A DNA stretch of 64,000 nt from Micromussa lordhowensis (Eukaryota > Cnidaria > Anthozoa > Scleractinia > Lobophylliidae): contig OZ026600.1 in the NCBI GenBank assembly GCA_964020085.1, positions 8,955,948-9,019,947 of the forward strand, in the 5' to 3' direction. Shown here piece after piece: positions 1 through 11,909 of this stretch. The notes beneath the pieces were generated by a model. It was not told the origin of the DNA. It worked only from the letters and a program-made list of their open reading frames with translations, and searched no databases. Each line of letters starts with the position of its first letter. Within the stretch, counting starts at the first letter, position 1. The position numbers were made by a program, and so were the translations under genes.

Positions 1-385
1 GGAAATAAATTTACAATGAGTAGATAACCCTGCGCTGTTCTACAAGAGTACAAGATTTTCGTTGCTTATGACGTCATATGTTTCGCCATGTTGGATCCAC
101 CCCCTTAGATTTCACTATTTTGTTAGGAAATAACGGAAATTAATACATAAATTAACAAAAGTCAACGTGTTTATGAAGTGTTAAACTACAATAATGCATG
201 TCGTATAGTGAAGAGAACTGAAAACAAATTATTCTTTACAGAATAATTAACCTTGTATACGGCTCCTGCGCCTGAAATTTGAACTGACGAATCGGAATTC
301 AGCAGGTGAAAAAAAGTTTACTGTCCTGTATCATATAAACTCTTGCTCTTAGGCCATCGAAGCTTGATTAAGAAAATAACACAAA

Positions 386-1055
386 CAGCGGTGATGAACA
401 TTGTATTTCAATGCATTTTTATAGAACTTGACGTTTCGTATGCTAGTCAACATACATTTTCAAAAGTGACCGTTACAATATTTGAAACCTATATATATAT
501 CGTAAAATAATAGAGGTCTGGAACCTAGACTGAGAAAAATTATCTGCAGCAGTACGTGTTTTGACATAATGAGGAGTAATAGTTAAAACAGCAACAACTT
601 CTCACTACTAATATTGACATTAAGGGAAGGCTTTAGCTCTTGAATGAACAGAGTCTCTTTAATTTTGCAATGAACGTCAGTTTTTCCGGACGCTAAAATG
701 TCAAAGTGATCCCATTTAATGTCGTGACCAGTGGTTTTTTACATGATCAGCAATGGCTGATGAATGGTCACTTTTCGCGAGGGCCTTGAAATGTTCTGTT
801 TTTCTATCATGGAGTCTTCGTTTTGTTTTGCCAATGTAGAATTCATCACAGTTCCAGCAACCAGCTTTATAGATGACTTTGGACCTCTGAGATCGGTTCA
901 AGCGATCTTTGTATGGAAAAAACGATTTGATGCGGCGTGTGTTTTGGAAAATGATCTTGAGATTGACGAAGTGACTTTTGAAAATGTATGTTGACTAACA
1001 TACGAAACGTCAAGTTCTATAAAAATGCATTGGAATACAATGTTCATCACCGCTG
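386..1055 (-). mobile_element. Penelope-like retroelement fragment between inverted repeats
   Basis: Two arms of 85 bp (386-470 and 971-1055) are near-perfect reverse complements and enclose a minus-strand GIY-YIG coding fragment. Penelope-like elements often end in inverted or direct pseudo-LTRs, so the arms fit such termini, although nothing upstream of the endonuclease is present (no reverse transcriptase). A poly-T run follows the right arm at about 1056-1070. This reads as a 5'-truncated, dead copy. The assignment rests on the GIY-YIG motif and the inverted arms together. Confidence 0.6.
583..970 (-). pseudogene. GIY-YIG endonuclease domain of a Penelope-like element, frameshifted
   Basis: Read on the minus strand, the fragment has the pattern seen in Penelope-type GIY-YIG nucleases: a VIYK-like start, a C-x2-C pair (CWNC), then YIGKT, then a basic stretch ending in an R-x2-EH motif. 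The reading frame shifts near 735-741 in a run of A residues. In the next frame the domain continues to a stop at 583-585 with a typical element C-terminus (an IQELKPSLN-like segment). The endonuclease would cut target DNA during retrotransposition. No reverse transcriptase domain lies upstream and the frame is broken, so it is not functional. Confidence 0.6.
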
Positions 1056-2369
1056 TTTTTTTTTTTTTTTACTGTCCTGACCCGTAATGGGCTCCTGCCT
1101 GACGCCAAGTTAACAGGAAAGCATTACACTGTAAAATGAGGCCGTTTTTCTCAACAGAGATGGCATTAAATACTCATGAGAAGGGATTTACAATTCCAAA
1201 AACCATATCAGATTGGAAAAAATGAAAAATATGAAACATTTTGTGGTTCCAAGTTTCCAAAAATGGATCGCCAGCGTCCGGCATGGCAACTCGCTCGAAG
1301 TTCATCGAGTGTCACCAGATAGGATAATAGTTTTGAGCAAAAGATGCTGTCCTTCATCAAATTAAACCCAGAATTCTCAAGTTAACTATTAGAAGAGGCC
1401 AAAGTGACTTTAGAATTGTCTTTAGTTTTGTTCGCTGCGAAGAAAAAGGCGATTATCGTGTCGTTTTCGGTAGGACAGCTCAGTTTTGACTGCCACTAGT
1501 ACTGTATGCGCAGCCGCCGTATGCAATGAATGGACACACAATTCACAGATCAAAATTTCTGCGAGGGATGAATGAACATCATTCACCATTTACCACTGGC
1601 TGAATTAACGGAACCCTGACGGCAGGTTAGTATACAAGGGAGTATACGTGGGGAGCCATGCATGGTCTAAAAACAGGAACAGGCCGCATTGTTGTCGCGT
1701 TGGCGCTCGGAAGCAAGCAGTGAAACTGGATTTGCTTCGGTAACGGGGAAGAGAAAATCTCATTTGCCAAGTACCTCTTCGCGCAAGATTTTAGTTAAAA
1801 GTCACATGGAAGGTTAAATCCTTTATTTATTCATCTACCGTTGTAAGCTGCGGTTTATAAGCTACTTCACTTAACGGGCACTGAATGTCCTAATAGTACG
1901 CCCATGGGCAGGCTTGTATCACGTGATTAGATTGGACAATGACAACAAGGAGGCGAGTTCGTAATAGTTACAGATTAAGAGAGAGAGTATTCAAATAATT
2001 TAAGTAGACGCTATAAAGGATTGAAGGAAGAAAGTCCCCCAAGAAAGAAGATAAAGTGATTCGGAGATAAAATGAAAAAGAAACTCCATTTCATAATGCC
2101 AACTGGCCAAGCAGTTCATGGCGCACCGACATGTCCACTGGCAAGAAAAATCAAAACTGAATGGAAGGCTGTCATAAACCGAGAACCAAACGTAAGGAGG
2201 TCATCATTCATTTACATTTATTGGGTGAAGGTCTCTTGTTTGGGTTGGAAACAAGAATATCCTAACTTATATTGGAAATTGTGTTAACTTGAAGTACTAA
2301 TACTACTTTTTATCGACTGACCTGATCGGATTTATCAATAGCCTCAAAACTAAAAATAAAATGGCTTTT
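1056..2369. other. No gene recognised
   Basis: I see no convincing exon, RNA gene or repeat structure here. A short open frame at 2072-2287 is followed by a donor-like sequence but has no recognisable domain. Confidence 0.4.
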
Positions 2370-3202
2370 TTGTTATGCTCTTCGATGGAAGAAGGAAGTC
2401 CTATTTCACCAATCAACAAGCCTTCAAAATTTATCCAAAAGCAAGAGGGTCTTTTAAGTATCGATTCAAGTTTTTGGTCACACGTTCCTAGAAACTGTGC
2501 AAATAAGACGAATGAAACACTGAATCTTAATCATTCCTTTGTAATAGTTTGAACGTATCTGCCATCTGATTTTAGTTGTCACAGGTTTTAACACAGCACT
2601 CCTCATCTAACAAAGGATCGCTGTCATTAGGTGCACGGCCGAGTAAACGAATCTTGATGTGTTGGTTTATTGCTGCAGTATTGCCTAAACGCAATCGCCA
2701 CGTAATACAATAAAATATCGTGAAAAAAGCGTGTGTACTTTAAATTAGGAAACCATTATTTTTCCCAACTGAAGAACTTCCGCTTATCCTGGTTTTGAGC
2801 GACGCAATAGCCTTATTTTCTCAACCGAAAAGGACAAAATGACATAATTTGCTGAGCGTTTTCTCTGCCTCTCTGTGTGAGACCGCAGACGTTTCCTAAA
2901 TAACGTTTACTTAGTGCTGCCGTCTCAATTTATTGCGACGGCAAACGCAGCACTTCTAGGGTCATCTTTTCTCTCACGCCACTGATGAAGTCTGTTATCA
3001 GTGATTTAGATGATGTGTGGATCTCTGTGAATTATTCCTTGTGAAAGTGTAACTGAACAAGATGGGTTATTTTCATTATGACAACCAATTAAAAATAAAA
3101 ACGGCTCTGTTATTGTTGACGTACTCGGTGTATTTATAAAGCACATTAGCGTCCGGCTGAATAAATGACGTGGGTCGTTGAGCATGGAGTCCTGTATTGA
3201 AA

Positions 3203-3226
3203 GGTTAGGGTTAGGTTTAGGGTTAG
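3203..3226 (+). repeat. Short interstitial telomere-type repeat
   Basis: About four imperfect TTAGGG units lie in a row. TTAGGG is the usual animal telomere repeat; the run is too short to be more than an internal trace. Confidence 0.6.
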
Positions 3227-4039
3227 AGAGAAAGAATTAAAGAATTAAATCATACTTACGTAAAACAAAGAGGAAGCAGTAGATATTAGATCATATTAGC
3301 GATTGTTAGTTGATATCTGTAAATTTATGTTACAGGGTTCTTCAAAATATTTTGTTACTTTTCAGCAACTGTTTACAATAAGACAACTTGATTATTTTTC
3401 TTGTTCATTGATTGTGCACGTAACCTTTTGTTTTTTTTCCTTATCACTGATACATCATTTCACTATAGAGTTCTAAAGTGTGACTTTATAGACCTTTTTC
3501 CTCATGCTTGCGTGAACCTCTCCTCGCAAAACACCTTGGTTGTAAGTTACCGATTCAATATGATCGGATTTATAGTGATTTTCCCCTCGCTCGATCGATT
3601 TTTTCTCTTCAGCAAAGAAAGATAGCAAAGATGCGATTGTTAGCGACGCCATTTTGAAAACAGCGTTTGTTTGTTTAGAACTGAATATTTTGCTCCCATG
3701 GCAACGTGGCGTAAGGGCTTTAGGGCTCTATAGTGGCAGTCTATTTTGCAGGCTCGGCAGATAAGTCAGTAATTGCGATAACTGAGTGATTTTCGGTCGA
3801 AATGTTTCGCAAATCGAGCTTTATTTTAATCTTTTGCATCCTGGTGCAATCGACGATGGGCTCTACCAAAGACAAAGTTCAAAATACCCGCTTGAAAACG
3901 GCGCTTGCTGACAAAACAATACAGAGAGCTGACCAAACGTTTAACATCAACAACTGGGGCTGCAGGAAGATTGAACGAAAACTCTTGACTGATATCAAAG
4001 CCAAAATCGACTCTTTGGCTTGCAAAGGTAAATTGTCTT

Positions 4040-4260
4040 TAACTGCAAGTAAAGCCATGAGCGGTTCATTTTCTAGAATCGGAACAAAAATTTGGAATAA
4101 AATGCCTATGTCTCTAAGAAAACTTCCAAAAAAATGCCTTTTAGAAGAAAATGAAACAACCACGTCTTGAAATTCTAGCTTCAAAAGACTGTTGATCTTT
4201 CAGAAATCGTTCGAAAAAGTAAAGCTCAATTTATTTTCCTCTAAGTTAGTTAGTTAGTAT
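4040..4260 (+). mobile_element. LINE 3'-end fragment in lectin copy 1 intron
   Basis: In frame with lectin exon 1 the intron starts with a segment reading GSFSRIGTKIWNKMP, followed by LRKLPKK. This is the usual C-terminal tail of many non-LTR retrotransposon polymerases. The frame then decays with shifts and stops at about 4145-4210. An AT-rich 3' UTR-like stretch follows. It is absent from the matching intron of copy 2. Confidence 0.6.
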
Positions 4261-4436
4261 ATATTCTTTAATATCATTAATATCGTTCAGTGTATCTGTA
4301 GTCTCTTGACATAAATGTTGTCAATTGTTGATTTGTAATACCGTTAGTTTAGTTGTATTTAGCTGTACTTAGTTGTATTTATTTCCTGTAAAGGTGGCTT
4401 AGCTACCCGCGGGCATGTTATAGATGTACTTTTATA

Positions 4437-4485
4437 GGAAAATTCATTACCTGACGAGGGAATTCCGCGTTAAATTGCACTTGAA

Positions 4486-4533
<48 letters not shown>

Positions 4534-4579
4534 AAGTGCAATTTAACGCGGAATTCACGAGTCAGGTAATGAATTTTCC
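4437..4579. repeat. Foldback palindrome with GA-GNA apex (a)
   Basis: Two arms of exactly 63 bp (4437-4499 and 4517-4579) are near-perfect reverse complements around a 17-nt apex. On the plus strand the apex is GA, ATCGC, GAA, GCGAT, GA. No target duplication is visible. It lies in the intron of the broken lectin and is missing from the intact lectin. Confidence 0.85.
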
Positions 4580-4582
4580 TTG

Positions 4583-4769
4583 AATCGCATAATTGAATAA
4601 AATGAGAAAAAAAGAAAACAGCAGTTTGGTTTTATCCTGAGATAGATGAGATAGATGACGTAGATGCGAAACAATATCACCGAGCCTCGTTTTCAACTCG
4701 CAATTTCGCGCTAAATACCTCGCTTCGTAAACCAATCAGAATGCAAGATTTTATTCAATTATGCGATTC
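4583..4769. mobile_element. Small element with 21-bp inverted ends
   Basis: A 21-bp sequence at 4583-4603 starting AATCGCATAATTG is repeated as its reverse complement at 4749-4769. It directly abuts the foldback palindrome and sits in the same lectin intron. It has no coding capacity, so it is probably a MITE-like element. Confidence 0.55.
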
Positions 4770-5347
4770 TACCTAAAACACAATAAAATTGAAAAAAAAG
4801 GTATGTATGTAAAAATATATGGTTCAAATTTTGGTCTGGCGTTAAATTAATCTCGTTCCTAGGTTTGATTACTTTTAACTTCAAGTTGTTTTCATCAGGT
4901 TTAGTCACCAGACCTGCTTGTCCACAAGGTTGGGTTCTTCATGAAAAGTCATGTTTCCTCATTATCAACATTCCAACCCTGAAGTGGAGCGACGCTCAGA
5001 GAACTTGCCAGAATCTGGGAGGAGACCTCGCCGTAATCAGAACAGCTGTGGAAAACAACTTCATCTTTGGCCTGGTGAAGAAGCAGAAGACAATCACAGA
5101 TTGGGGCGTGTGACTTAGTTTCACCCGAAAATCCAACAAGTTCTACTGGATTGACAACACTCCACTGAAGGGTCATTATTCTCCGTGGGGAAGTGGCGAA
5201 CCGAACAATGCGGGAAACAATGAGTACTGCAGCAACATGTTCGGCCAAGGAGGTAGCGCAGGGAAGTGGAACGACTTATGGTGCTCCCTGAAGGAGAGCC
5301 AACTAAAGTACGCCCCAAGTATTCTTTGCCAGAAGAAGTCCAACTGA

Positions 5348-6239
5348 AGTAGCGATGATTCTATCATCTCAATTTTACTTTAGAACTGTATCGAAATCAA
5401 ACTTTCTGACTGGGTTAAAATTTATTTCGCTTATAGTACACTTGGTATTGTCAAACAAGTCATCTTCTTGATTCCAATCGTTTTATCTTTTTGTTTGAGC
5501 TGGTGTGTAATTTTGATGGCATTAAAATAAAAGTGGTGCATGGTTGCAAATTGTCAAATGTAGCAATTATTTTCCTATTTAAAACCCTCACCCTTAGAAA
5601 TTCTAAATTTGGAAGATCACAAAGGAACTGTGACGCAGTTTTGTATATTGGTTTAGAATTAGAACAAAATCAAATGTTTTAGAAAAGTGATGAAAATAGA
5701 TATTTCATGTAGCTAGTCTCGGGAACAAAACAAAATAGTAAAACATATATTATATTATAGCCGCGCGCTCGTTCTATCTAATACCAATTGAACCATCATG
5801 GTAAAAATCTCTATTTACGCACGGCCGTGTGTAAATAACATGACGTGTGAAGTGTGGATTTCGCTGCAAAGTTTCTGTCGGGTTTAGCTGCGAGTTCCTT
5901 TTGTTAAAGTTTCGGCGATGTGAACATCATTCTGAACAGACTAAACCATACTTCCTTTTGCGAAGCGCAAGCTAAGGTGTTTACTAAAACTTGAGTATTT
6001 TAACTTTGTTTGTCTACATTTTAATCGAGTAATTTTGACTTTGTTAGCCTTAATTTTCAATATTAATTCGAAGAAACGAATTTTCACTGAAAATTTTAGA
6101 GTTCTCAACCGTTGCTCAACTGTCGCTCAATTGATTGTGGAGTGTTTTTAACCAGCAAACAGGATTTTTCCTTCACCGTGCTCTGTGAGAACTTTTTAGA
6201 GTTCAAGTTGTTGTCGCTATGTTATAAAAGAATGGGTTC
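5348..6239. other. Lectin copy 1 3' UTR and downstream, no other gene seen
   Basis: An AATAAA followed by a GT-rich stretch near 5525-5545 matches the polyadenylation region of copies 2 and 3. I recognise nothing in the rest. Confidence 0.5.
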
Positions 6240-6408
6240 ATGCGTTTAGCTGTGCATATATCGAGTTATGGATGATCATGAACTTGGGAAATTTGGAGAG
6301 CACTCAAGAAGCTAGAGTGCTACTGCTACTCCTACGCTTCTCTCGTGCTCTCCAAACTTTCTGCGTGCATCCATGCCATAACTCGATATACGCACGCTAA
6401 ACATGAAG
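6240..6408. repeat. Imperfect foldback palindrome
   Basis: Arms of about 70 bp (6240-6310 and 6338-6408) are imperfect reverse complements, with a central loop of about 27 nt. Its apex lacks the GA/GNA pattern of the other set. Confidence 0.65.
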
Positions 6409-7186
6409 CAATTCTTTATCATTAAAGAAACAACAACCAGGCAAATTAGAAAACATATTTCCTGCAACAAGTATCAGTCAGTTCCGGGGATGAGGGGTAC
6501 TCCCTTATTTAGGCTGTACGGGGACGTGCACCTGGACAGGGTATGGTTTTTGTCCTGGCTGTCTTGAACAGGGTGTACAAAATTTACTTGCCTCTGTCCT
6601 AAAGAGGGTCAGAACCTGTCCTTAACAGGGTATGATATTACGAGCAGAGAGACGTTAACCGGCCATTGCAAAGTCATTAATCAACATCCGATCCTTGGAC
6701 AAGAATGCTATTGTTGTCGGTTAAAAAAATGTCACTTACAAGTGTATCAGTATTATAACAAGCGCGCATTGACAGAATACATCGTACTGGTTGGTCTAGT
6801 TTCTCTGCCCTACACAGGGTGGGGTTTTAGGGAATTTTGTTTTCTAAACAGGGTCAGGATTTTAAACCCTCGGCGGCAACCCTATACCCAAACATGGATC
6901 AAGTCCCCCCACCCCGCCCCCGGCAGTCAGTAAGCTGCAATCCGAATATCCTGCAGAAAGTCGAGCAATATACCTCAAGAGGGATTTTTCGGTGAAACGT
7001 ATAGGGTATTTAGTCAATCTAGAGATTCGCTACACCAGGCTCGAGTTCACAAAGGACCAAGTTTCATACTCAAACAATGACAAATTGTCACTGGAAAACT
7101 CTTGTTCACTTTTTGGGAAAAATAACATTAATCATTCCGTCATGTTTGGCAAAAGTATTTTACTAAGTGTGGGTGGTATTTGCTGC

Positions 7187-7333
7187 TGTAACATATCGGC
7201 ATGAAATTAGCACCTATTGTATATTACTTTGTATACGCATATATAAGTAGGCTAACATTATGGAAATGTAGACATCACACATATCCACGCAGTGTGAGTG
7301 AACAAGCGGAATAAAACTTTATCGACAACCGAC
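7187..7333 (+). repeat. 5' LTR
   Basis: 147 bp starting TGTAACATATCGG. It differs from the 3' LTR at two positions by my reading (98.6% identity). It contains a TATATAAG motif and an AATAAA signal near its end. Confidence 0.92.
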
Positions 7334-7402
7334 TACATTGTGGCAGCGTTATACAAGAACAACTTCTAGAGTTAAATCGACAGAGGTCAGCAGAAGCGAA
7401 TC

Positions 7403-10400
7403 ATGGCAACAGCAACGTCTTTTGCGTCGCCACAGATGAATTGGGACGCTCCTGATCCGATAACTGCATTCGCAAGATTCAAACAAAAATGTCAGCTTAT
7501 GTTCTCAAGCGTTCTCAAAGACGCCGATGACGAAGAAAAAGTGAGCTATATTTTACTCTGGTCGGGTGAAAAAGGCCTGGATATATACAACAGTTGGACA
7601 TTCACGAAAGAGGAAGACAGGAAAAAGCCTGCCATTATTTTCGAACGGTTCGAGAATCAATTAGAGCAGAAGACCAGTCATCGAATTCACAGATACACGC
7701 TACAAGGAATGCGACAAGAACAAGGCGAACCAGTGGATGACTTTATCTCAAGATTAAGAAACCTAGCAGCAAAATGTCAATTTCGTGACAACACCGAAGT
7801 CGAAGACAGAGTTTTAGATCAGCTTATCTGGGGCTCAAAAAACCCCGAAGTCCAGAAGTCCCTCATAGGCCGAGATAAATCATTGACACTTGCAGGCGCT
7901 ACCGAGATTGCAAGAAGCCACGAGGCGACAAGTAAACATATGAAGACACTGGTAGGAAGTAGCGAAAGCCATCAAGGGGATAGAAGTGTAGATGCGATTC
8001 ATAAGGAACAAGAAAGGGAATCCTGTAACAACTGCGGAAAACAACACCCGAGGAACAAATGTCCAGCTTACGGTACAGTATGTCGAAAATGCGGCAAAAC
8101 TAATCATTGGCAATCTGTCTGCCGATCCATCAAACGGAAACAATTCAACCAAGGAAGAAAGCCAGCCTTCAAAAAATCTATTCATACGATTGAGGACAGG
8201 GGAGATACGGAAGACAATGATGAAATTCTCACAATCAGTACAATCGAGGTTAACATCATAGAAGACACGCAACACTCGAGGACACACGACACTCGCGATG
8301 AAGTCTTTGCAACACTTGAGATAACCCAGCCAGAAAAGAAGCGGAAAATTAATCTCCAGTGCAAGGTGGACACAGGTGCACAGAGCAATGTCTTACCTAT
8401 CAGGCTACTTCGCATAATCGCCCCAGAGAAGTTTGACGACGAAGGAAACCTCAAAACAGAAGCACTGGAAAAGAATGAAGCCATCCTTTCAGCATACGGT
8501 GGCTCTGTAATCAAGCAGCTTGGCACTACAAACATTCCGTGCAAGTACAAAGAAAAGAAGATTAACTGCATTTTCTACGTCACAGACACTTCAGGACCCG
8601 CTATTCTCGGTCTAAAAGCGTGCATTGCTCTAAAACTAGTCTCTCTCCACTGCACACTAAGAGCAAATCAACCAAAGGAGGCTGATCCAACTGGCAGCTT
8701 CAATGCCTCAGCCCAAAAATCGGGTACTTGCAAGAAAGAGTCAAGTTATATTGGAAGTCCCGTACCACTGGAAGACCGCCCATCAATCACAAGTAAACAA
8801 GAGCTGATGGATATGTATCCAGAATGTTTCAATGGCACAGTTGGATGTTTTGATGACTACACATACCACATCACCCTGGATCCTGAAGTATCACCGGTGG
8901 TACATGCACCCCGCAAAGTACCCATAGAGCTGAAAGACAAATTACAAGCTGAATTACGTGAAATGGAAAGCCAAGATATCATTGCAAAAGTAACCCAACC
9001 TACAGATTGGGTGAACTCCCTGGTTATTAGAGAAAAAGAAAACGGGCGACTTCGGTTATGCCTCGATCCTAAAGACCTGAATAAGGCGATCAAAAGAGAA
9101 CATCATCCCATACCCACTCTAGAGGAAATCACACCCAAATTAGCAGGAGCAAAGCTTTTTAGCAAACTCGACGCTCGCAATGGCTATTGGAATGTCAAAC
9201 TAGATGAGGAGTCCTCGTACCTAACCACCTTTAATACACCATTCGGTCGGTACCGTTTCCTCAGAATGCCGTTTGGCTACGAATGAGTCAAGATATCTTC
9301 CAGTTCAAGATTGACGAGACGTATCGTGACTGCCTGGGAGCCATTGGCATTGCAGATGACGTCACAGTCTACGGAAAGAGTGACAAAGAGCATGACTTGC
9401 ACCTACACGAAACCATGGAACGTACCAGACAGGCTGGCATCAAGCTCAATGACGAGAAGTGCGTTATCAAAACAAAGGAGTGCAATTTCTTTGGTATGCT
9501 CTACACACCAAACGGTGTGTCAAACCCAGTCCAGAGAAAGTCAGAGCAATAGAACATTTAGAACCACCCAAAGACAAGAAGGAGCTTCACACCTTCTTGG
9601 GGATGGCAACCTATATGAGTTCATTCATACCCAATCTAGCTGACCACACTGCCCCCTTAAGAAACCTCTTAAAGGAGAACGTTGACTTTGCATGGAATCC
9701 ATCACATTTGAAAGCCTTTGAGAAGGTGAAGGCATTGATATGTACCACAACGACTCTGGCCTACTATGACAGAAATGAGCCAGTTGTCCTTCACGTTGAC
9801 GCATCAATCAAGGGCTTGGGCGCAGCTCTTTTCCAAAACGACAAGCAAATAGCCTTTGCATCGAAAGCACTTACCCCTGCAGAGACCAGATATGCTAATA
9901 TTGAACGGGAACTGTTAGCAGTGGTCTACGGCTGCGAAAAATTCCATTCCTATCTCTATGGAAGATCGTTCGTGGTTAAAACAGACCATCGTCCCCTAGA
10001 ACAGATCCACAAAAAGAACTTGATGCAAGCACCTCCACGCCTTCAAAGAATGCTACTGCGTCTACAACCCTATGACTGCATTATTAAATATCTTCCAGGA
10101 AGAAAGATGGTTACAGCTGACGCCCTGTCACGCCTTTCGCCGTTGGACGAATTTGAAGTATCAGACATGAACGTGAAAGTTCACCACCTGATCAGAATCA
10201 CTCCAGCTAAAATGGAAGAGTTCAAAGAGGAAACTGCAAAAGATGAAACCCTGCAGCTTCTAGCCCGTCAAGTTGTACATGGTTGGCCTGATAGTGGGAA
10301 GAAAATTGTTCCGGCGCTAAAACCATACTGGGCCCTACGAGACGACATATCAGTAGAAGATGGGCTGATACTTCTTGGAAGCCGTGTTATAGTACCTGAA

Positions 10401-11572
10401 TCCTTGAGAGGCAACGTCTTGCAGCAAATCCACGGGGGACACTTTGGTATAGAAAAATGTAAACTACGAGCCAAATCCTGCGTCTACTGGCCAAGCATAT
10501 ACAAAGAAATTGAAAATCTTGTAAACTCATGTTGCGTTTGCCAGAAATACCACAATTCCCAGCAAAAGGAGCCCATGATACCAACAGAGATCCCTTCAAG
10601 ACCGTGGCAAACACTGAGTGCAGACCTGTTCTACGTTCAACAGTCGTGGTTCCTCATAGTTGTCGACTATTACTCCAAGTTCCCATTTGTCAAGGAACTT
10701 CATAACCTCACAGCCAGAGCCGTTGTTAACGAGATGAGAATGCTATTCGCAGAAAATGGAATCCCAGAATCTCTTCAATGCGACAACGGTACTCAATTTA
10801 CATCCGGCGAGTTCCGTCAACTGGCAAGCCAGTATGGGTTTGAAATTGTCACGTCGTCTCCACATTACCCACGTGGCCATGGGTTCGTCGAACTCCAGGT
10901 CCAAACGCCTAGAAGACGATCCTGAAGTGCAGAGAAACTAAAGAAGACATAGATCTAGCCCTGTTGGCTCTACGAACAACTCCCCTGAGTTCCAATATAC
11001 CGTCACCGGCTGAATTACTGAATGGTCGAGTATTCAAATCCACACTTCCCGGTAAGATACAGCCATCAAAGAACCAAGAGGAAGTTAGAAATTGGCTCAA
11101 AGCGAGACAAGACAACCAATGCTACTATTACAACAGGCACACCAAGGAACTCCCTGAACTACACAAGGACCAAGCTATCTATGTACAAGACCCCGTGAGA
11201 AAGACATGGAACCCTGCTAGGGTCATAGATCAGGGAGAGACACCCCGCTCATATCTCATAGAAACTGGAACTGGTGCCCAACTGCGAAGAAATAGAATCC
11301 ATCTTAGACCGAATAATGCTTCTAACAGCTTCGCAAACAACCTGTCGAATTACGTTCCCCAAGGAAGCATGACTGCACAATCTTCAAGCGACAATCCACG
11401 AGAATTCCCCGTGGTAGGCAATCCAGCAAATGATCCATCAAGTGGCAATTTGGCTATACAGCCCTCAAGCCCCAATCTACAATGTTCCAGTGTAACGGGA
11501 GAAGCCGAGAAAGGACCAAGAAAATCTCGTGCGGGACGTGAAATCCGGGCACCGGAAAGACTTAATCTCTGA
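7403..11572 (+). pseudogene. Ty3/Gypsy gag-pol, three frameshifts
   Basis: The first frame (7403-9286) holds a gag region, two zinc knuckles at about residues 208-240 (C-x2-C-x3-H-x4-C and C-x2-C-x4-H-x4-C), an aspartic protease with DTGA near residue 322, and the start of reverse transcriptase ending at RMPFG. A base is lost near 9282. The catalytic IADD box follows in a second frame (9283-9552). A second shift near 9520-9530 leads to a third frame (to 10925) with RNase H (HVDAS, then ERELLAVV, then TDHRPLE) and integrase (H-H-C-C finger, ADLF and CDNGTQF acidic residues). A third shift near 10910-10925 separates the integrase C-terminus, which ends at 11572. The polyprotein cannot be made from this copy as it stands. 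Confidence 0.88.
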
Positions 11573-11762
11573 CACTTTATTAGTTAATACTAGTATCATA
11601 CATAAACACTAGACAGCAATTTCCTATATAGGTACATTCTAGTGTTATTCATTGCCAACATATATATAAGATATTTGTATCTGAAACGTTGCCCCGAAAG
11701 AAGATTTTTTTGTTTGTTTGTTAGTTTTCATTTTGAATTAACATAGTTTTAAGAGAAGGGGA

Positions 11763-11909
11763 TGTAACATATCGGCATGAAATTAGCACCTATTGTTTAT
11801 TACTTTGTATACGCATATATAAGTAGGCTAACATTATGGAAATGTAGACATCACACATATCCACGCGGTGTGAGTGAACAAGCGGAATAAAACTTTATCG
11901 ACAACCGAC
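11763..11909 (+). repeat. 3' LTR
   Basis: 147-bp partner of the 5' LTR, preceded directly by the polypurine tract at about 11750-11762. Confidence 0.92.

Larger units (their letters stand above)
3802..5347 (+). pseudogene. Secreted C-type lectin, copy 1, broken by a nonsense codon
   Basis: Exon 1 (3802-4027, 226 nt) encodes a signal peptide and stalk; exon 2 (4905-5347, 443 nt) encodes one C-type lectin domain. Both exons match the lengths of the intact copy at 36132-36912, and the intron is phase 1 in both. In exon 2 a TGA at 5111-5113 replaces the TGG tryptophan codon of the intact copy, after the TDWGV segment. The frame stays open beyond it to the normal stop. The part past the stop keeps the EPN and WND calcium-site motifs. 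The intron is 877 bp against 112 bp in the intact copy, because it holds a LINE fragment and two inverted-repeat elements. The single stop could be an allele, a sequencing error or a fixed null. The good conservation after it argues that the loss is recent. Confidence 0.8.
2370..7180 (+). repeat. Segmental duplication, lectin block copy 1
   Basis: Patches of this block align in the same orientation with 35.74-38.85 kb. The matching parts are the upstream DNA (about 2400-2700 with 35750-36010), both lectin exons, the 3' UTR with its polyadenylation signal (about 5520 with 37100), and a distal stretch (about 7010-7170 with 38717-38870). Copy 1 carries extra DNA in its upstream part and intron, so it has collected insertions since the duplication. 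A third, partial copy starts near 31265. Confidence 0.75.
7187..11909 (+). mobile_element. Ty3/Gypsy LTR retrotransposon, nearly complete but frameshifted
   Basis: Two 147-bp LTRs flank a gag-pol region in the order gag, protease, reverse transcriptase, RNase H, integrase, which is the Ty3/Gypsy order. A primer-binding-type sequence (TGGCAGCG) follows the 5' LTR by a few bases, and a purine-rich tract (AAGAGAAGGGGA) abuts the 3' LTR. The reverse transcriptase box reads GIADDVTVYG, a form I associate with Mag/SURL-type elements. I found no matching 4-6 bp target duplication (left flank GCTGC, right flank ATCGG). Coding is broken by three single-base shifts. Confidence 0.93.

Noticed and set aside
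388..1010. Hammerhead ribozyme in the Penelope-like termini
   Set aside because: Penelope-like elements often carry hammerheads, and a GAAAC with a nearby TTGACTA is present in the arms. The required CTGANGA core is not there, so I do not call one.
2072..2287. Possible first exon (ATG frame followed by a GTAAGG donor)
   Set aside because: No domain, no matching downstream exon and no conserved copy in the sister block.
3802..4170. A 122-residue ORF as a novel protein
   Set aside because: It is lectin exon 1 read through its splice donor into a LINE fragment.
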